Origin: DASPSM01 sp963800135 | GTDB lineage: Bacteria; Planctomycetota; Planctomycetia; Planctomycetales; Planctomycetaceae | DNA length: 64,000 bases | Reading direction: 5' to 3' | NCBI GenBank assembly: GCA_963800135.1 | Contig: CAWCZR010000003.1 | Span: forward strand, 62,001-126,000 | Shown: in pieces, positions 61,437-64,000 of the stretch | Layout: every line of letters begins with the position of its first letter | Position numbering within the stretch: the stretch's first letter is position 1 | The notes under the pieces: generated by a model | What the model saw: the letters and a program-made list of their open reading frames with translations, nothing else | Database searches by the model: none | Told to the model about the DNA's origin: nothing | Made by a program: the position numbers and the translations under genes

Positions 61437-63119
61437 GTGGATATTGGCGAACTTTTCGTAAAACGCGGACTTGTCACGCGCGATCAGCTCGATGCCGCTG
61501 TTCCGCAGGCGAACGGTCGGCGTATCGATCAGCTGCTGGTGGAGCAGGGGATCGTCAGCGAGGAAGACGCCCTCAAAGCTCTCGCGGAGGCCCTGGGCCT
61601 CAAATTCGTCGATCTTCAGTCGATTGAGATCGATCGCACCCTGCTGGCGAAGTTTCCCACGTCGGCGGTCTTCCGGCATGCTGTGCTTCCGATCAGCCGA
61701 ACGAACGGCAAAGTCAAAGTCGCCATCGACGACCCGTTCAACCTGGAAGCCCTCAACGAGCTGAGTGCTCTCTCGGGCTTTCGGCTCGACCCGGTTCTCG
61801 CCCGCCGCGACGACGTTCTGCAGCGGATCAAAGAGCACCTGGGCGTCGGCGGCGACACGATCAACGAGCTCGTCTCCCGCAGCCTGGAAGAAGGGATCGA
61901 AGTCGTCTCCGACCAAGGGGACGGGGCCGGCGACCTGGCGGAAATCGCCCAGTCGGCCTCGGTCATTCGGCTCGTCAACGAACTCTTGGTTGAAGCCCTC
62001 GAGCTGCAGGCGAGCGACGTGCACATCGAGCCGCAGGAAAGCGGACTCACGATCCGCTTCCGCCTGGACGGCATGCTCCGAGTACAACCGGTTCCGCAGG
62101 AGATCAATCAGTTTTATGCGGCGATCGTCACGCGACTGAAAATCATGTCGCGGTTGAACATTGCCGAAAAGCGTCTCCCGCAGGACGGCCGCATCAAGCT
62201 CAAAGTCTCCGGCCGCGAGATCGACGTCCGCGTTTCGATCATCCCTATGCTCTACGGCGAAGGCGTGGTGCTGCGGTTGCTCGACAAGGAGCGAATGAAG
62301 TTCGACTTGAGGGGTGTGGGCATGCCGGAGGAGGTGCTCAAACCGTTCAGCGAGCTGATCTCCCTGCCGCACGGCATCATTCTGGTCACCGGCCCGACTG
62401 GTAGCGGAAAGACGACCACGCTTTACGGAGCTTTAAATGCCATTAAGGATCCGACCGTTAAGATCATTACGGTCGAGGATCCCGTCGAATATCACACGAT
62501 CGGCATCAGCCAAATCCAGGTTCACTCGAAGATCGGGCTGACGTTTGCCATGGGACTGCGAAGCATTTTGCGTCACGACCCCGACGTGATTCTGATCGGA
62601 GAAATCCGTGACGGCGAGACCGCGCAAAGCGCGATCCAGGCGTCGCTGACCGGGCACCTGGTCTTCAGCACGCTGCACACCAACGACGCGTGCGGCGCCT
62701 TCACACGGCTGGTCGATATGGGCGTCGAACCGTACCTGGTCGCCAGCACGATCGAAGGCGTGCTCGCCCAACGCCTGGTGCGGTTGCTCTGCCCGCGTTG
62801 CAAACAAGCCTATCGGCCCACGGCCGACGATTTACCCCACGATTTTCCCCAGCCGGCGCCGGAAGAACTGTTTCGCCCCGTGGGTTGCCGCGTCTGTCGC
62901 GAGACCGGGTACATGGGTCGTTCGGGCGTTTACGAGCTGTTGAAGACGGATTCGACCGTCCGTCACATGTGCGTCGAGCGGGCCAGCTCGGGCGACATCC
63001 TGCAATACGGACTCAAGATGGGAATGAAGACGCTGCGGCAAAGCGGCTACGAAAAGTGCCGCACGGGCACGACGAGTCTCGAGGAAGTCCTGCGAGTCAC
63101 CAAGGGAACGTCACTTTAG
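61437..63119 (+). CDS. gspE: Type II secretion/type IV pilus assembly ATPase (GspE/PilB family)
   Basis: A 560-residue cytoplasmic motor ATPase. An N-terminal MshEN/GspE_N domain (FVKRGLVTRDQLDAAVPQAN, GLKFVDLQSIEID) is followed by the ATPase core. Core motifs are Walker A GPTGSGKTTTLYGAL, Asp box ITVEDPVEY, Walker B VILIGEIRDGETA, and His box STLHTNDA. A zinc tetracysteine is present (LCPRCKQAY and GCRVCRETGY), typical for GspE and PilB. Start is GTG 61437 with a GAGG about ten bases upstream. It is followed by gspF, divergent from the secretin-like gene. Whether it serves a pseudopilus or a pilus cannot be told from this window. Confidence 0.92.
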   Translation: MDIGELFVKRGLVTRDQLDAAVPQANGRRIDQLLVEQGIVSEEDALKALAEALGLKFVDLQSIEIDRTLLAKFPTSAVFRHAVLPISRTNGKVKVAIDDPFNLEALNELSALSGFRLDPVLARRDDVLQRIKEHLGVGGDTINELVSRSLEEGIEVVSDQGDGAGDLAEIAQSASVIRLVNELLVEALELQASDVHIEPQESGLTIRFRLDGMLRVQPVPQEINQFYAAIVTRLKIMSRLNIAEKRLPQDGRIKLKVSGREIDVRVSIIPMLYGEGVVLRLLDKERMKFDLRGVGMPEEVLKPFSELISLPHGIILVTGPTGSGKTTTLYGALNAIKDPTVKIITVEDPVEYHTIGISQIQVHSKIGLTFAMGLRSILRHDPDVILIGEIRDGETAQSAIQASLTGHLVFSTLHTNDACGAFTRLVDMGVEPYLVASTIEGVLAQRLVRLLCPRCKQAYRPTADDLPHDFPQPAPEELFRPVGCRVCRETGYMGRSGVYELLKTDSTVRHMCVERASSGDILQYGLKMGMKTLRQSGYEKCRTGTTSLEEVLRVTKGTSL

Positions 63120-63348
63120 CGTGCTAGAGGGCGTGGTCTGGCCGCCGATCTCAGCTTGGATCTCGGCCACCCGGGACCAGCATGGTGGTCGCCAAGTGCG
63201 CTGAACTTTGCGGTGGAAGAGGATCATTGGTTCCGAGCTTCCGGGAGGATTCTAGCGGAAGTCGCTCGGCGTCGAACGAATCGGTCAGAAAGAGATCAGT
63301 GCGGAGACGAAAGGCGGCACGAGCCGCGTCTGGGTAGTCAGGTCGAGC

Positions 63349-64000
63349 ATGTCCGATTTCCAATACGTAGCACGGGCCGCCGGCGGGAAGCAGGTCACGG
63401 GGGTCCTGTCCGCGGGGACCGAACAGGAAGCGCTCAGCCAGTTGGCGGGCAAGGCGCTCTTTCCCCTGCGGCTGAACCTGGCACCCGCGGCGGTGGCCCA
63501 ACGCAAGGTGCGCACGCGCCGCGTGCGCCCCAAGCACCTGGCAATCGCGTACAGCCAGCTGTCGGACTTGCTCCGCTCAGGCGTTCCTCTGCTGCGGTCC
63601 CTGGAGCTCCTTGAACGCAAGGCCGGACAGTCGTCGCTCAAGGCGGTGCTGGAAATGGTTCGGCAGGATGTCGCCGAAGGAACGCGGCTCGGCGAAGCGA
63701 TGCGCAAACATCCCAAAGTCTTCAACGACCTGGCGGTGAGTATGGTCCGCGCGGGCGAGGAAGGGGCCTTCCTCGAAGACGTGCTGAAGCGGATCGCCGA
63801 CTTCACCGACCACCAGGAAATGCTCAAGAGCCGCGTCGTCGGCGCCATGGTTTACCCGGCGTTCCTCGTGGTGATGGGGACGGCCGTCGTCACGGCGATG
63901 TTGACCTTCTTCGTCCCCAAATTCACGCCGATCTTCGAGCGAATGTCGCAAAAGGGAAGCCTGCCGGCCGCCACCACGTGGCTCTTGTGGCTGAGCGATA
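63349..64000 (+). CDS. gspF: Type II secretion/pilus inner-membrane platform protein (GspF/PilC), 3' partial
   Basis: The first 217 residues of a GspF-family protein, cut by the window end. ATG 63349 opens MSDFQYVARAAGGKQVTGVL, then a spacer and the first T2SSF domain (HLAIAYSQLSDLLRSGVPLL, EGTRLGEAMRKHPKVFNDLAV, AGEEGAFLEDVLKRIADF). The first transmembrane segment (VVGAMVYPAFLVVMGTAVVT) lies near residue 170-190. It couples GspE rotation or conformational change to pilin extrusion. It is separated from gspE by 229 bases, so not tightly coupled. The rest should lie to the right. Confidence 0.9.
   Translation, partial: MSDFQYVARAAGGKQVTGVLSAGTEQEALSQLAGKALFPLRLNLAPAAVAQRKVRTRRVRPKHLAIAYSQLSDLLRSGVPLLRSLELLERKAGQSSLKAVLEMVRQDVAEGTRLGEAMRKHPKVFNDLAVSMVRAGEEGAFLEDVLKRIADFTDHQEMLKSRVVGAMVYPAFLVVMGTAVVTAMLTFFVPKFTPIFERMSQKGSLPAATTWLLWLSD

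Overview
The window is GC-rich and densely packed, and its gene content points to a Planctomycetota bacterium, probably of the Pirellulales/Gemmatales type. Evidence for this is a pair of oversized zinc-ribbon signal peptidases I, a gingipain-like C25 peptidase, DUF3500, sialate O-acetylesterase and sugar-isomerase genes with twin-arginine-like leaders, a secretin-like protein made of N-domains only, and a recurrent convergent-junction repeat. No rRNA, tRNA, CRISPR array, insertion sequence or prophage gene was seen, so this reads as chromosome. The taxonomic call is inference from gene content.

Layout. 1-5.4 kb: the end of a CusA/CzcA-type RND metal pump (frameshifted), an NtrC-type sigma-54 response regulator and an FHA-Ser/Thr kinase. 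5.4-15.6 kb: S41 peptidase, frameshifted AraC regulator, TlpA-like redoxin, a secreted protein, a YtrA-type GntR regulator with its ABC transporter, a C25 peptidase and a PilZ-thioredoxin fusion. The promoter/operator of the GntR-ABC operon is duplicated in front of the secreted-protein gene. 15.8-26.6 kb: GH51 arabinofuranosidase, a NACHT-like pentapeptide-repeat protein convergent with a putative HExxH peptide-modification enzyme, a VOC protein, a HIRAN protein, a K+ channel, DUF6134 and cupin proteins. 27-35 kb: lepA, two giant signal peptidases, an LptB-like ABC ATPase and a Wza-like export protein. 35-45.5 kb: NfeD-type membrane protease, priA, nadD, an ExeA-like ATPase with a membrane partner, and the dapB-queG-phyH group. 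45.5-56 kb: DUF1802, MATE, amine oxidase, thioredoxin, D-threonine-aldolase-like enzyme, sialate esterase, two sugar isomerases and a polysaccharide deacetylase. 56.4-64 kb: DUF3500 protein, secretin-like gene, and divergent gspE and gspF (gspF runs off the end).

Six genes carry clear single-base frame breaks, seven breaks in all. Most lie in short G/C runs, and one or two further breaks are possible. Uncorrected sequencing or assembly error is the simplest explanation, so these genes are annotated as intact families with a marked break.

The most interesting points are: the duplicated GntR operator/promoter with a possible leaderless 37-codon leader ORF; the NACHT-pentapeptide/HExxH pair; three separate intergenic triplets of 13-15 bp tandem repeats upstream of genes; the convergent-junction inverted-repeat family that also encodes the NadD C-terminus; tandem giant signal peptidases; an NfeD protease with a degenerate duplicated ClpP-fold domain; and a secretin-like protein without a visible barrel.
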